DNA from: Sequoia sempervirens
Taxonomy: Eukaryota; Streptophyta; Pinopsida; Cupressales; Cupressaceae
Direction: 5' to 3'
Length of the DNA stretch: 64,000 nucleotides
NCBI GenBank assembly: GCA_007258455.2
Contig: VDFB02270651.1
Span: 488,788,905-488,852,904, forward strand
Shown: positions 12,175 through 23,565 of the stretch, piece by piece
How positions within the stretch are numbered: the stretch's first letter is position 1
Layout of the letters: the number at the start of each line of letters is the position of its first letter
Notes under the pieces: model-generated
Told to the model about the DNA's origin: nothing
Database searches by the model: none
Seen by the model: only the letters and a program-made list of their open reading frames with translations
Made by a program: the position numbers and the translations under genes

Positions 12175-13872
12175 TGTCAAAAAAGGGATCCTTTGACATT
12201 TTTTGCACTTTTTTGGGTCCTCCTTGTGGATTTTTGGCTTAATGTTTCCTTTATTTAGTGTTTTAATGTGGATAACACATTCACATTAGGTCTTGGGCCC
12301 TTATCAACTAATGCTATTTAATGGTGCCTTGCAAAAGTGTTGTGAAGTGTTGCAACACACTTTCACACTTTTCTAGGGTTTTATCAACCTAAACATAATT
12401 TTAATCATAATTAATCTTAACCTTGCTTATTTGGAGTTTTTAAAGTGTTGTGGCACACTTTCACGTTCCTTTAGAATTTTCATTAATAATTGGGCTTTAT
12501 TATGCTTTAATTGGCTCCATTTTGCATCCACAAGTCTCATTTATTGCATCTTTTTTAGTATAATCTCAACACCAACCAGTAACCAGTCATAATTCAGGTG
12601 TTCATGGTTTGTGTGGCCCAAATTTATTGTCTAGGACTCATTTTCCACCTTGGGAAAATAAGTCCCACCTAGGTTTTTTTTGCCCCAATGCAGGTTTCAC
12701 ACATTTCTAGACACTTTTGGTTTTTGGTCCCATACATTATGTGTAAGGGGACTCATTTGTCACCTTGGGTGAATGAGTCCCCTATGACCAAAATTCAAAT
12801 TTAAATTAAATTTTTGGTGGGATTTTATTCTCCTAGATCTAATTTCAGCTTGTAGTGTTGTAATTTCAGGAATTCTTGCATAATTAAGCAAAAAAACAAG
12901 GTTCTGTCACTCATTTCCATCCCAAGAATTCAAGTATTCATGTCCTAGCATTCAAGAGTTCACAAGAGAATTCAAGGAATTTTAAGGGAAGATTATCAAG
13001 CATTCTAGAGCTTTCTTCAAGTGTCTTTCATCATGTCAAAGATTATTTGCATCATGTTGTTTCAAAGCTAACAATTGTGGTGTAGGGAATTCTAATTCAA
13101 GCAAGCATTACATTCAAGATCTATCAACATTAATCAAGATTCTAAGTCTACATCCATTGGAGCCATGACTTACATGTTTGCATTATCTTATTGCAAGGGT
13201 TTTGTGAGTCACAACATTGCTATTAGTTCATTCATCATTCTCTTTCCAAATTTCATTCTATTTCAAGGTTCAATTACCAAGAAGGGGTTTGACCAAGGAA
13301 AACTGCCATTCACTAACCACACAACATTTTTGCCTCTTTTTCTGTGTGATTTGTAGAAATTGGTTGCATATTTTCCAAAATTCAAAGGTGAAGAAAGGCT
13401 GTCTAGTTGTCAAAGTTGTCATCAAGCCTAGAAGAAGCTTGGTGAAGACCTATAGGTGATATTTTGTAGTTTCAAATCTAGAAACTAGTCAAGAAGAACA
13501 AAGCAGACCAAGAGGTGTAAAATCCACTTCAAAATTTTCCTTAAAATTAGAAGTGGACTAATTCACCACTATTGGAAAATGAGTCCCATTGTAAAGGCCT
13601 AAACAATATTTTTGTAGATCTAGATACCCTTTTGGTTGAAACCTGCTCTTGTGCATTTTTTAGAAAATTGGACTAATTCGCCCAGCCTAGTGTATGAGTC
13701 CCAGTCAACTTCAATAGTAGATTTTTCAATATTCCAGACCTTCATTCTACCCCCTTCAGTTTCCCAGGTGCACATTTCCAATTTCATAGCTTTTCATTAC
13801 AATATTTTATCTTTTTAGGTTATTTAACATTTGTTTGCATATCACATTATGTTTTCTTTTTCCAAGTTTATA
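12175..13872 (+). repeat. Array P, first LTR
   Basis: Starts TGTC and matches 26452-28160 across its whole length, while the sequences to the left of the two copies are unrelated. The right edge is placed at 'tttata', just before CT and the primer binding site; the CA end seen in the middle LTR (23346-23347) is mutated here. It contains hairpin words at 12632-12664 and 12747-12782. The length (about 1.70 kb) agrees with the other two copies (1.59 and 1.71 kb). Confidence 0.7.
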
Positions 13873-13874
13873 CT

Positions 13875-13888
13875 TGGTGGTGAACCCC
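13875..13888 (+). promoter_or_regulatory. Primer binding site after first P LTR
   Basis: TGGTGGTGAACCCC lies two bases after the LTR edge. It is identical to the site after the third P LTR and one base different from the site after the middle LTR. Confidence 0.55.
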
Positions 13889-15021
13889 TCATTAGTTATC
13901 ATTCAATCCCTAGGACCTTCCCTTTGTCATATTTCAATATCCTTTACATTGAAATATCAATGGTTTTTTCTTGAGTGAAAGGTTAAAAAAATGTTCTTTC
14001 TCCTTTTAGGTCCAAAACCCTAGAAGTGAAAGAAAGCACCACCATTTTCACCATTTCAATTATAGACCCAAATATTGAATGGATTAACATGGACACTTAT
14101 ACGGACTAAAAAAATACCACCACAAACTAAAATGACCTTTTTTAGACATCAGATTATGCATTGCTCTAGCCAACCTCGTTGGTCTTCTTAGTTTTGATTG
14201 CATTTAGAATCACTAGACAATCACCACCGTAGGCACTATGGGTAGGATGGTTTACTCATTCCTCCTAGCTCCTAGTGTCATTCACTACCCATTCTTCACT
14301 AGTTCCCAACTCCCAATCCTCCTCATTTGAAGACCACCTTTCCTTGTCGAGAGCTTCTGCCACTTCAAATTCCTTCACCCAATCCTTTGGTCGATCTTTG
14401 AGAATGTCAACCTCATAGAGAAGAAATTTGATACACCTATCAATCTCCCCCCACTAGTTTTTTAGAAATGTATGGTTCAGTGAGCACACTAGGGGAAACT
14501 TTGGTACTGACCATTCATTCCCATGAGCCTTATAGTAGCACAACAATAGAGTGGTCATGAAATTGTCATCAATGTTGTCTTGCATTGTTCAATTTGCATT
14601 CTAGGGTTTCAAAATTTTCATTAGTGAAAAGCTCATTTAGCTTGCATTTTTACACTTAATACCATTGAAAAATAGTAAAATTCTACAATTACATCTCATA
14701 TTTGCATAAAAAAATGTAGCAAAAAATCCAACTCAAATTTTTTGAAAATTTTCAAAAAAATTAGTACCTGGACTCATTTGCCACCTTGGGTGAATCAGTT
14801 CCATTGCATATTTTTCACTACATTTTCTAGAATTAACAGATTATTTTTTGAGTTTCTATTTGTTGTTTCTACATTTTACTTTTACTTTCCATAATTTTAG
14901 TTATAAGCATTTCATTCTTGTTAGCTTACATTGGATTTGCATTTACCCCACATTTAGTAGCCTTTGCATGAGTGTTTGATGTCCTATTTTTAATACCTTA
15001 GTGAGAAGAAGTTCGAGAATC
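13889..15021 (+). other. 5' leader of array P, first module
   Basis: Untranslated leader before gag. Its first 700 bases match 28177-28878. The part from about 13990 to 14584 is, on the minus strand, a piece of a protein-coding sequence (see 28290-29090), which ends abruptly near 14584. The rest resembles the leader fragment at 17036-17560, with the 'cattagtgaaaag' word, and carries another hairpin word at about 14768-14800. Confidence 0.5.
13990..14584 (-). pseudogene. Truncated copy of unknown minus-strand coding fragment
   Basis: Minus-strand reading gives NIDDNFMTTLLLCYYKAHGN near 14510-14580 and then a segment with WGEIDRCIKFLLYEVDILKD and a Trp/Glu-rich part (SSNEEDWELGTSEEW). The same protein is readable at 28290-29090, where it extends further upstream. 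I do not recognise the family. It lies antisense to the P element, inside the leader. Confidence 0.45.
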
Positions 15022-16810
15022 ATTTCATCCCATGATAACACAATCATTATGGATCTTGGGATATCTAGATATTTCACTCCTAGTATTGACACTAGTACAC
15101 TAGGCATGGATAACACCCCAAGCAACTCTTTGCTTTAGACTGCATGCAAGTTGAAACAAGGAATGCTAGTATCCCACTAGAAAACATAATTAAAATTCAT
15201 GAGGTTCTAATAAAATTACATCAAATAAGCCTTGAAAACATTTCAGCAACTAAAATTCCTACAATAGTAAACATCCATCGTATGCTTGAAAGTGAATATG
15301 GCCTTGACCTTGTGAAAAAAATAGTACAAATCTTTGGAAAGCAACTTCCTGCAACCACTAGTTGTCCTTTACCCACAAGCAATGTTACAAACCAAGGAGG
15401 AACTCAAATTCCTCCTACAACCATAGCCTCAATCCCTACCTATACCACTCCCCAAGTCACAACAATAATGCAACAAGTTAGTAATGTGATTCCTTCCCTA
15501 GGTATTCCTCCTAGCATCCCTAGTTCTTATGTGTCATCGCAAGTTATATCTTCTATGTTACCATCTATAAGAATTCCATTTACTTGTCCTACAAGCACAT
15601 ACACTCCATCACCACTTTCACTTCCACCCAATAACACAAGAAATGACCCTTTCATAACACAACTATTCCAAACTATTTCATCCCTTCAAAAGAAAATTTC
15701 TACCATCAACCAAAACCAAAATGGCCCACCTACATATTATGTCAAAAGTAGCCCATTATCCTTGGAGATATTGTGAACACCGATGCCACAAGGTGTAGAG
15801 GTTCCTAGATTTGAGAAGTATGGAGGGAAGGGAGATCCTTCTAACCATATTAATTCCTACACTACCTTATGTAGTGAACATGTCCTTGAAGATAAACTAT
15901 TGGCAAAAAAAATTTCTAGATCCTTGAAAGATACTACCTTAGAATGGTTCTCTTCCTTATCAAACAACTCAATTTTTTCCTTCAATGAACTTGTTGAGGC
16001 ATATGTAAACCATTTCCAAGTTCGTATGACTCCCAAGATGACCTTGGCCTATTTGATGATATGAAAGAAAAAAGAGGATGAAAAGATAACTAATTTTATC
16101 TCACGCTATCAGCCACTTTATTCCCAAATCAATGTCAAGGCTCTCGACCCACACCTTCAAAAGATGTTCATAGAAAAATTACAAAGATATTCAAGACATG
16201 TTGACCATGATTATCAAAACTTGGCTAGTACTCAAGATACAAGGTCCACTTCTAGCCAAATTGAGAAATCTAAACCCTTAAACCAAAAAAATTCCCAACC
16301 CTTTAGGAAATAAAATAAAGGGTTCTTTCAATTCAACCCACCTCAAGAAAGAACTCAAAATTTCAACAAAAAAGTAGCTACTATCAAAACCATGGTGTCC
16401 TTTAGTTATGGTGATCCAAAAAGACAATTCAATCCCTTACCTGATACCCTTCGTAACACAATGTGCTAATTGCTAGAACAATAAATGATCGCAATGTCAC
16501 CCATCAAAACCCTCAACCATATTAATCCTTTACCCCCAAGCTTTAAATCCAATGCTTATTGCCACTATCACCAACAAAATGGATATGACATGAAACATTG
16601 CAAGTGTCTTAAACATCTTCTGCAAGACCTCATTGATTATGGTCATCTATCGATTGGAGGTGTTAGCAATCAAGGAAATATATCTATTGCCCCTCCAAAC
16701 CAAAATTTACAAATTTTTACCAACCCAATGCCCAAACACAATATTTCATTTGTTATATTCAACAAAACTACAAAGAATGATGTGATGAATGTTGATGTAT
16801 AGATGATAAA
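15022..16810 (+). pseudogene. gag pseudogene of array P (Ty3/gypsy)
   Basis: Structural gag polyprotein that would form the particle. By comparison with M (ATG at 6885), the start codon position at 15022 reads ATT, so the start is lost. The N-terminal part (15144-15776) is Ser/Thr/Pro rich, and the gag core is at 15783-16064 (LEDKLLAKKISRSLKDTTLEW, then NHFQVRMTPKM). The core continues past a stop as DEKITNFISRYQPLYSQINV (about 16078-16140). A zinc-knuckle-like tail, YCHYHQQNGYDMKHCKCLKH, lies at 16558-16617. Several in-frame stops and one early frameshift break it. Similarity to M fades after NDVMNVDV at about 16800, where the module is cut and joined to a second leader copy. Confidence 0.75.
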
Positions 16811-17563
16811 AAAAATGCCTTTTGTTTTAAATAATTCTATCAATATCAATCCTATGGATGAAATGATAGGGGTGACAAACATCATCCTTTGTAAGGGATT
16901 GTGGACTCTGGAAATGGATTCTTCAATTCATTGTCCACTAAAATTGGTACAAGGAAGTGAAGCATTCATTTCTAGTGTCCATATTTTGGTGAACCTAACT
17001 TTTGAACATCATCATCCTAGATCTAGCTTATATTAACTTTGAATTAGGATTTTCATTGGTTAATTTGCATCTAAGGTTTCTAAATTTTTGCATTGGTGAA
17101 AGTGCATATAGGTTGCTTTTTTGCATCTCAAATAATTGAAATTCATTGAAAAACTGCATTTGCATTTAGGATACACATCATAGAAACTAAATAGCATAAA
17201 AATCAAATGAAAATTTCTGAAAATTTTGAAAAAAATCCCTACTAGGACTAGTTCACCACCTTGGGCGAATTAGTCCCAGTGCACCCCTGAAACTACCTTT
17301 TACAACATTGAAAACTTTATTTCTACACTTAGGTTTGCTGCCATTAACTATTTGCATCACTTGGTTGAGTTTCTGTCACATGCATTTAATTAGTCCTAGC
17401 TTAAATTAGCTCATTTCATGCATTTCTCAATTATAAATTTTTATTTACAACATTTCATCTTTCAAGTTGTTGCATAATATAATCAATAAATTGACTTGTT
17501 TCACATCTGAAAATTTCATTTAAACATCTTACTTTAGGTCATTGCATTGCACTTTACTTTTTC
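16811..17563 (+). other. Junction and truncated second leader in array P
   Basis: From about 16945 the sequence follows leader DNA: 'aaggaagtgaagcattcatt' matches 23503-23530 after the middle LTR, and 17045-17560 resembles 14600-15140. A hairpin word lies at 17244-17275. No LTR precedes this leader copy, so the gag module and the following protease module are joined at a rearrangement. Confidence 0.45.
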
Positions 17564-18846
17564 ATGATAGCATGTTTTTTTTTCAAGAGATGTGGTTGTC
17601 ATATGGTTAAAAATGGATTGTGTAAGTACAACATCCCCTTTTATGAGTTGAATTTAGATTACAGCAATGAGGTCATTAAGAAACATGTTAATCATCAAAG
17701 CATTGATACAATCCTTAATATTATATTACCCATTAGTGAGGATGTTAGTGTTGACAATCATAACAATCATACTTGTTCTTCTCCTGATACCTCTCCTATT
17801 AGTGACGAAGGTATTTGTTGGTGTAATTAATAGTTAATTACACTTGCATAACTTTACTTAGGAATTATTTATTTCCTAGGTTAATTAATTCTCATCTTTA
17901 TCTTTTGAGCTATCTTTTTGCTCAAGATAAGATTAGGGTTATGCATATCTTTGCTTTTATAAAGAAAATCATATCTTGTAATTATTAAATTCTCAAATAA
18001 TTATGTTGCACATTTTGCAATATCTCTACCTTTTCTGATTTTTCTCTTCTGTGGAAGGTATTTTTGGTTTGAAAATCTGATCTTGGTGAAAGAAGATACA
18101 AGCATCAAGGGTATTAAATGTCCCTCCCCTCATTCACCTTTGGAAGATATTGAAAAATAAGAAGATGAGATTATAGAAACATTTCCAAACATCACCTTGC
18201 CTAATCTCCATGCATCCCTTGCTTGTGAGAATGTTTTAGCAAAAAATATGATAACATAGATAGCCATGACACTCATTATTTTCTTTCTCCTAATATCCCT
18301 CCTCAATGCAAAGATGAAAGGTTGTTCTTAGAAGATATACCTATTAAGAGTCATGATAATCTTGTCCCTCCCTTCACTAATTCTCCTACCCTTTGGAAAA
18401 ATCTATTTGGTAAGCATGAAAATCATAGTTATCCTTCTCTTGATGCTTCTCCTACTTATGATGAAGCTACTTTACAAAATTTAACCATGGATGAACATAT
18501 TACAAGCTCTCCTACTAGGGTAGATAATATGGGAGAAGAGAATGAGACCTTAGAGAAAAATGAAAATTAAATAGTGTCTTCCCCAAATCTCCCCACTATC
18601 AATAAACAAGAAAAATTGACCATTGATAACTCCCTTACTTGCAATGAAGTCATTTTAGAAGAACCAACCTCTAAATATCATGAACATCTAGTTTGTTGTT
18701 GTGTTTAAAACTCTACTTCTAGGGAGGATATCATGGTGCAAAAAAAGGAAAGCATTGACAATAATGATATTATGCCCTTAGATGAAGATGATGAGGTAAC
18801 ATTAGACTCTCCTTCACTAAGGGATGTTAATATTATTCAACCTTAA
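17564..18846 (+). pseudogene. Unrecognised acidic N-terminal part of P polyprotein
   Basis: A long reading broken by stops and by the insertion at 17816-18109. The residues are rich in Ser, Pro, Asn, Asp and Glu with no catalytic motif, for example LPISEDVSVDN before the insertion and SPHSPLEDIEK after it. The two sides join in frame when the insertion is removed. A further open segment at 18322-18570 is of the same low-complexity kind. It lies directly upstream of the protease module and probably belongs to the same polyprotein. I cannot name a family. Confidence 0.45.
17816..18109. mobile_element. Small insertion flanked by GGTATT direct repeats
   Basis: An AT-rich block of about 294 bp interrupts the coding sequence. 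GGTATT occurs at 17810-17815 and 18110-18115. The insert starts TGTTGGTG, carries the palindrome-like GTAATTAATAGTTAATTAC at 17822-17840 and a TTTTATAAAG box near 17957, and ends ATCAAG. It may be a short solo LTR (TRIM or Copia type), although the canonical CA end is two bases short of the repeat. Confidence 0.5.
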
Positions 18847-19790
18847 CTCATCCTTTACCCCCCTTCACACAAACCTCAAACTCAAAGCAAACCCAAATTC
18901 ATCCTCCACTCACCTAAGAATAATTGGTTGTAGCAGTCAAGTCATAATAGAATTTCTCATACATATAACACTAGAAACAATTTGCAACTAAAACAACCAA
19001 CCCCAACACCCTTACCTTTGCCTAATCCCATATTGCCTAGTGCTCATCATTTTCCTTCAAATGGTGGGAAAGAGTATGATATTTTTTAACAACTTAAGAA
19101 TACTCCTACAAAGATATCTCTATGGGACCTAATTCATAATTCACCTAATTATCACACTATGCTTCAAACTACCTTGCAACAAGTTCCTATCCCTTCTAAT
19201 GCACAACCAAATGACATAGTGGCTATGATCCAAGGAATAAATGATGACATTGTTTTCCACCAAAGTGAACTCCCCCTTTGGAAGTGCAAAAATAAAATGA
19301 TTCTTTCATGATCATAACTCAATACAATAGGATAGGGATAAAGCAAACCCTTGTTGACAATGGATCAACCCTTAATGTGTGTAGTGTAAACCTCTTGGAT
19401 ATGCTTCATGTGGATAAATAAAAAATTCAACCAGACTCTTTATCTATAAAGGGATTTGAAAATGTAGGAAAACAACCACTTGGTGTGATCACTTTGCCTA
19501 TTTCAATTGGGAAGGCCACATTGGAAACACTTATCCATATTATGCCACATGATCTCTCATATAATCTTCTCTTAGGTAGACCATGGATTCATGCAATGAA
19601 TGGGGTGCCTTCTACTCTTCATTGTAACATGAAATACATTTACAACAAAAAAGTGTACACACTCAAAGAAGACCCTAATCCAAACAGTTGTTTAAACATT
19701 GAGATAAACAAAGAAAATCTATTAGAAACATTAACACCAATGACACAAGTAGACCCCGTGCAAGACAAAAGAAAAAGAACAACATATTGA
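18847..19790 (+). pseudogene. Retropepsin (aspartic protease) of P second module
   Basis: Cleaves the gag-pol polyprotein in intact relatives. The upstream helical part reads YDIF*QLKNTPTKISLWDLI (about 19075-19130). The active site is LVDNGSTLNVC with the catalytic Asp codon at 19356-19358; DNGS is a normal variant in plant Tat-type elements. The conserved C-terminal block LLLGRPWIHAMNGVPSTLH lies near 19566-19622. One stop follows the active site (VDK*KIQ) and a frame change separates the two halves. It differs clearly from the P protease at 23566-24836, so two protease types sit in one array. The G-patch module follows. Confidence 0.75.
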
Positions 19791-19797
19791 ACAAGAA

Positions 19798-20616
19798 ATA
19801 AAGCTATTGCATGATGATTGGGGTTCCTCAGATTTCACACCTAGCTTTGATGGGCAACCAAATATCATAATAACAAAGCATGAAAAAGAGAAAGTAGTAA
19901 TTTCAACACAAAACTTAGAAGACCATTCGAAAGCATACACCTCAACCACTTTAGAACACAAGACAACAAATTACACAACAACCTTTGAGGAAGCTAATTA
20001 TGAACAACCACCAGATCCAAAAGCAATGAAAAAGCCTTATGGAAAAGATTATGAACTTATGAAACAACTTGGGTATAATGGAAAATGATGTGGTGCTAGA
20101 GAACGAGGTATCTGCAACACTATAGAGCCTAACATGCAAGAAATGACTCATGATCTTGGTTATTGTCCTTTGATATAAATAAATAAGCCTTCACTTAATA
20201 TCAACACTATTACAATTGATTCTTTGAAAGAGACAGAAGAGATAGAGAAATATTTGCTTAATATCAATGTCATCATGCAAAAAACTAATAGTTTGAATTC
20301 ATTAGATTCTACACCTTCCTTTAAAGAAGACTGCAAAATATCACAACCTAAAGTGTATTCTGTCAATATGGCATCCTATATTAAGCAAGATATATCTTTG
20401 TCACAAAATAAAGAAACAATTTCTATTGATCAAGACGGTATCTTGTCAAGACTCCTCCAAGATCACTTGATACCCCTTCCTCCAAGAACTCAAAAAAAAA
20501 TTTATTACAAGACTTCATTCTATGCATATCATAGAACTCATGGTCATGCCACTAATGAATTTAAGGCTTTGAGTAACAAAATTCAACATCTTAAGGACTG
20601 TGGTGTTCTTCCTTAG
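19798..20616 (+). pseudogene. G-patch and zinc-knuckle-like tail of P second module
   Basis: Downstream of the protease the frame reads a Lys/Glu/Thr-rich linker and then ELMKQLGYNGK*CGARERGI (about 20050-20110) ending in DLGY. This is a G-patch motif with one stop where Gly is expected. G-patch segments follow the protease in many Tat-group elements. After a second linker (20224-20480) comes FYAYHRTHGHATNEFKALSN (about 20518-20577), resembling a gag CCHC-type knuckle in which cysteines are replaced. The reading stops at 20616 and non-coding DNA follows, so RT and integrase are absent. Confidence 0.65.
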
Positions 20617-21761
20617 GTTGAAGCACCTAGTGCCTCTAACTGAATCTTATCTTAACCCTATTCACCTCACCCTTGTCCTACACTAAGTGGGGGAAAGGGG
20701 TTACTTAGTCTCTTCCCTGTATGTCACTTTTTGTTGTCTCTTTTTGCTAGTTGGTTTCCTTTCATGTACATGTAAGAACAAGATTAGGATGTGGAGGACA
20801 TGCCATAAGTTGGCTCACATGTGACATACTACCTTTTCATGACATAGCTTATCAAAAACATATGACTTGGCTTAGTTATTTTTCAATAAGCTCTCATGTC
20901 TTCTTCTACTTTAAAGTAATTTCTCATAGTATTGGTGTTAGCAACTGCTTTAAAGTGGGGGTATACATCAACACTCATCATTTTTTCTTTCTTCTTGTGA
21001 TGTGTCCTTTTCTTGGTGTTTTCATTGAGCTTGATTTCCTCCAAGAGTGTGATATTTCTTTGACTTGTCCTCTCTTGGAAAAATTAAGCAAAAATTTCCC
21101 TATGATAAGACCTTGCATGAACTAAGAAAATTCCCTTTAAACAATCCTTGCACTATTTTGCGTTTACAATGTTTATGATTTTAAAGAATAAAAAGTTTTT
21201 CTTGCCTCATGGAGCTCGAAGATCTTTTTTGTGTGGCACCTTATTAAAGTTATCAGGATCTATAACTTTGGTATGGTTTGAGAGGGAAGCCTAATTGAGG
21301 CATGAATTTCCCCATAGCCACTTGCATGTGTGTGAGTGCATATCAGCCATGAGTGTATGTTTCTCACCTTTTAGGACTTCTCACCTAGTGGATAGCCAAG
21401 AGTTTTATTGTCTTAGAGTGAGAATACATTTGTGGACAAATAGCCTAGATCTAATCCACATCATGTTGGACAAATTATTGAAGCTTGATCCACCTTTTTA
21501 TTTTTTCTTATTTGTGTTCTTCTTCCTGTTATTTTCATTACATGATTGCGTATCTTGTTCTAGTGAAAATATTTCACCTTGTGCATGTCCTTTGGTGCCC
21601 ATGTTGGTTTGATGGAGGATCTTGGATTCTAGGGGATTGGCCACCTTCTTTGATCTTTTCCATCCTTTTTCATCTATATTGGTATGCTTGGACTCATCTT
21701 GGATGTATACTTTAGTGTGATTTTGAATCAAGTTCATCATCTCGCTAAAGTGTGGGCTAAA
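20617..21761 (+). other. 3' untranslated interval, P second module
   Basis: Matches 25181-26451 and, reversed, 1950-3719. Conserved words are TTTAAAGTAATT (about 20910), TTTAAAGTGGGGG (20950-20962), the ACTTGCATGTGTGTG block (21320) and CTAAAGTGTGGGCTAAA directly before the LTR. The last word is the likely polypurine tract. Confidence 0.5.
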
Positions 21762-23347
21762 TGTGACCACCAAAAAAGTACCCATTTTTCTTGCTTTATT
21801 TGGGAATAATTAATGATATATTGGACCTAATGCCACCTTGATCTAGTGTTCTAAGGTATTTTACACATCCACATTCGGTCTTGGGCCCTTTTTAAAATAA
21901 ATTAACCTATCTATATCCTAATTTAATGTTGAAAAATGAATTTATTTACATATTCACATTAAATTTGAGAGGCTAGTAAATAAAGTGGACCTAATTTAGG
22001 GTTGTAATGTGTTCTACACATTCACATGAGATTTAGGACCCTTCCAAGCTAAATAGACTCAATTTTTCCTTAATTTAGTGTTGTAAAGTTTATTTATTTA
22101 TACTTTCACATTGGATTTTGGGCCTCCTTGCATTTATGACCTTTATATCATCATTAATAGGCCCTTGTGACACCATATTGTTCACCCCGAGACATATTTT
22201 GATAAAAAACCCAACTAGATCAACATAAGAGCTCAAATTTTCCATTCCCCGACATCCAAGCTATAAAAATATCCCTTGTAGAACCCATTCACCACTTTGG
22301 GTGAATGAGTCCCATCCAAGTGGGACTCATTCACCTAGGTTGGTGAATGAGTATCATTTGGCCTTTAAGGCTTTGAGTAGAAAAAGTGGGCTTTTAATTC
22401 CAATTTCTTCAATGTCAGCCTTGGGGATCAAATTAATGGTCATTTACATGGATTTCATATATAAGAAAGCCTTCAAATCCTTATTTCATCATCATACATT
22501 CATGCCATCAAGTCAAGCACTCAAGAGTTAATCACTCCAAGTCTTGACAAGGTTATCAAGATATCTTCCAAGATCATTTCTATGTCATTCAAGAGCAAGA
22601 TTCTTCATTAATTATTGTAGCAATTCAAGATCCATCATCATGGACAACTTCTAATTATGTTATTTCATTTTCATACTTCATTATCTTATTTCATCATTTG
22701 GTTTAATTACCTAAAAGGGGTTTGACCAAGGTAAACCACTATCCCCTAACAATCAACATTTTCTCTCTTTCTTTGTGTGATTGCAGATCTAGGTGCTTTG
22801 AAGGCTTGGAGATGATTGAAGAATAGGTTAGAAACTTGTTGGAATAATTTTCCTATTTTCAAGCTCAAAATCCTCACAAAAATTCACTTATAGCTTCAAA
22901 AATTAGGGTTTTAGATTTAGACACCTAGAGGAACAGATTGAGTAGACTAAGAGCTATAGATTCCCTTTTTGAGTTTCTGAAAAAAAATTAAAGCAGAAAC
23001 ATTCACCAAAAGAGGCGAATGAAACCCACCATACCTATTTTTCAGAGATTTTTGTGGATTTGGATACCCATTTGGCTAAAACAAGCTCTAGTGTAGTTTT
23101 GTGTAGTTTTGTAGAATCGGGATTGATTCACTCAGAATGGTTAATGAGTCCCACCAGGCTTAAAAACCAACATTTTCAGAATTTCAGAGCTATTTCCAGT
23201 CTCTTCAAGGTTTCCAAATGCAAACCATTCACATCCTTACTTTAATGTTCTATTGTATTTACATTTCTGGGGCTTTGCATAGGTCATTTAGCATTTCTTT
23301 GCATATCACATTGTGTTTTGAAACATTTTATGGTTTCCAGGCTTACA
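21762..23347 (+). repeat. Array P, middle LTR
   Basis: Starts TGTGACC after GGGCTAAA and ends GGCTTACA at 23347, giving canonical TG...CA ends. It follows the other P LTRs with more divergence. Paired hairpin words occur at 22283-22355. It has a polypurine-like word on the left and a primer site on the right, so it could serve as 3' LTR of the module before it and 5' LTR of the module after it. Confidence 0.65.
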
Positions 23348-23349
23348 CT

Positions 23350-23363
23350 TGGTAGTGAACCCC
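23350..23363 (+). promoter_or_regulatory. Primer binding site after middle P LTR
   Basis: TGGTAGTGAACCCC begins two bases after the CA end of the LTR. Confidence 0.55.
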
Positions 23364-23565
23364 TTTCTTGTCTCAATCATCTCCAAGGATAGCTTATAGT
23401 AAGATCTATCACATCCTTCATTGGGTTGAGATCTCTAAGGTTTCCTTGAATGTGAATATTGTGAAATTGGACCCCTCTCCTTGTACCCATTTTTCTGGAC
23501 AAGGAAGTGAAGCATCCATTTCCAGTGTCCGCAGGGCTAACCTAAGAATTCTCTTGACATTGATT
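23364..23565 (+). other. Short leader after middle P LTR
   Basis: About 200 bases ending in 'agtgtccgcagggctaacct'. It joins directly to protease-upstream coding sequence. Compared with the first module, gag is missing, so a deletion between leader and protease is likely at about 23565. Confidence 0.5.

Noticed and set aside
21485..21715. Hydrophobic plus-strand ORFs in the 3' untranslated region of P
   Set aside because: T-rich DNA gives hydrophobic translations; not conserved as protein in the homologous intervals.
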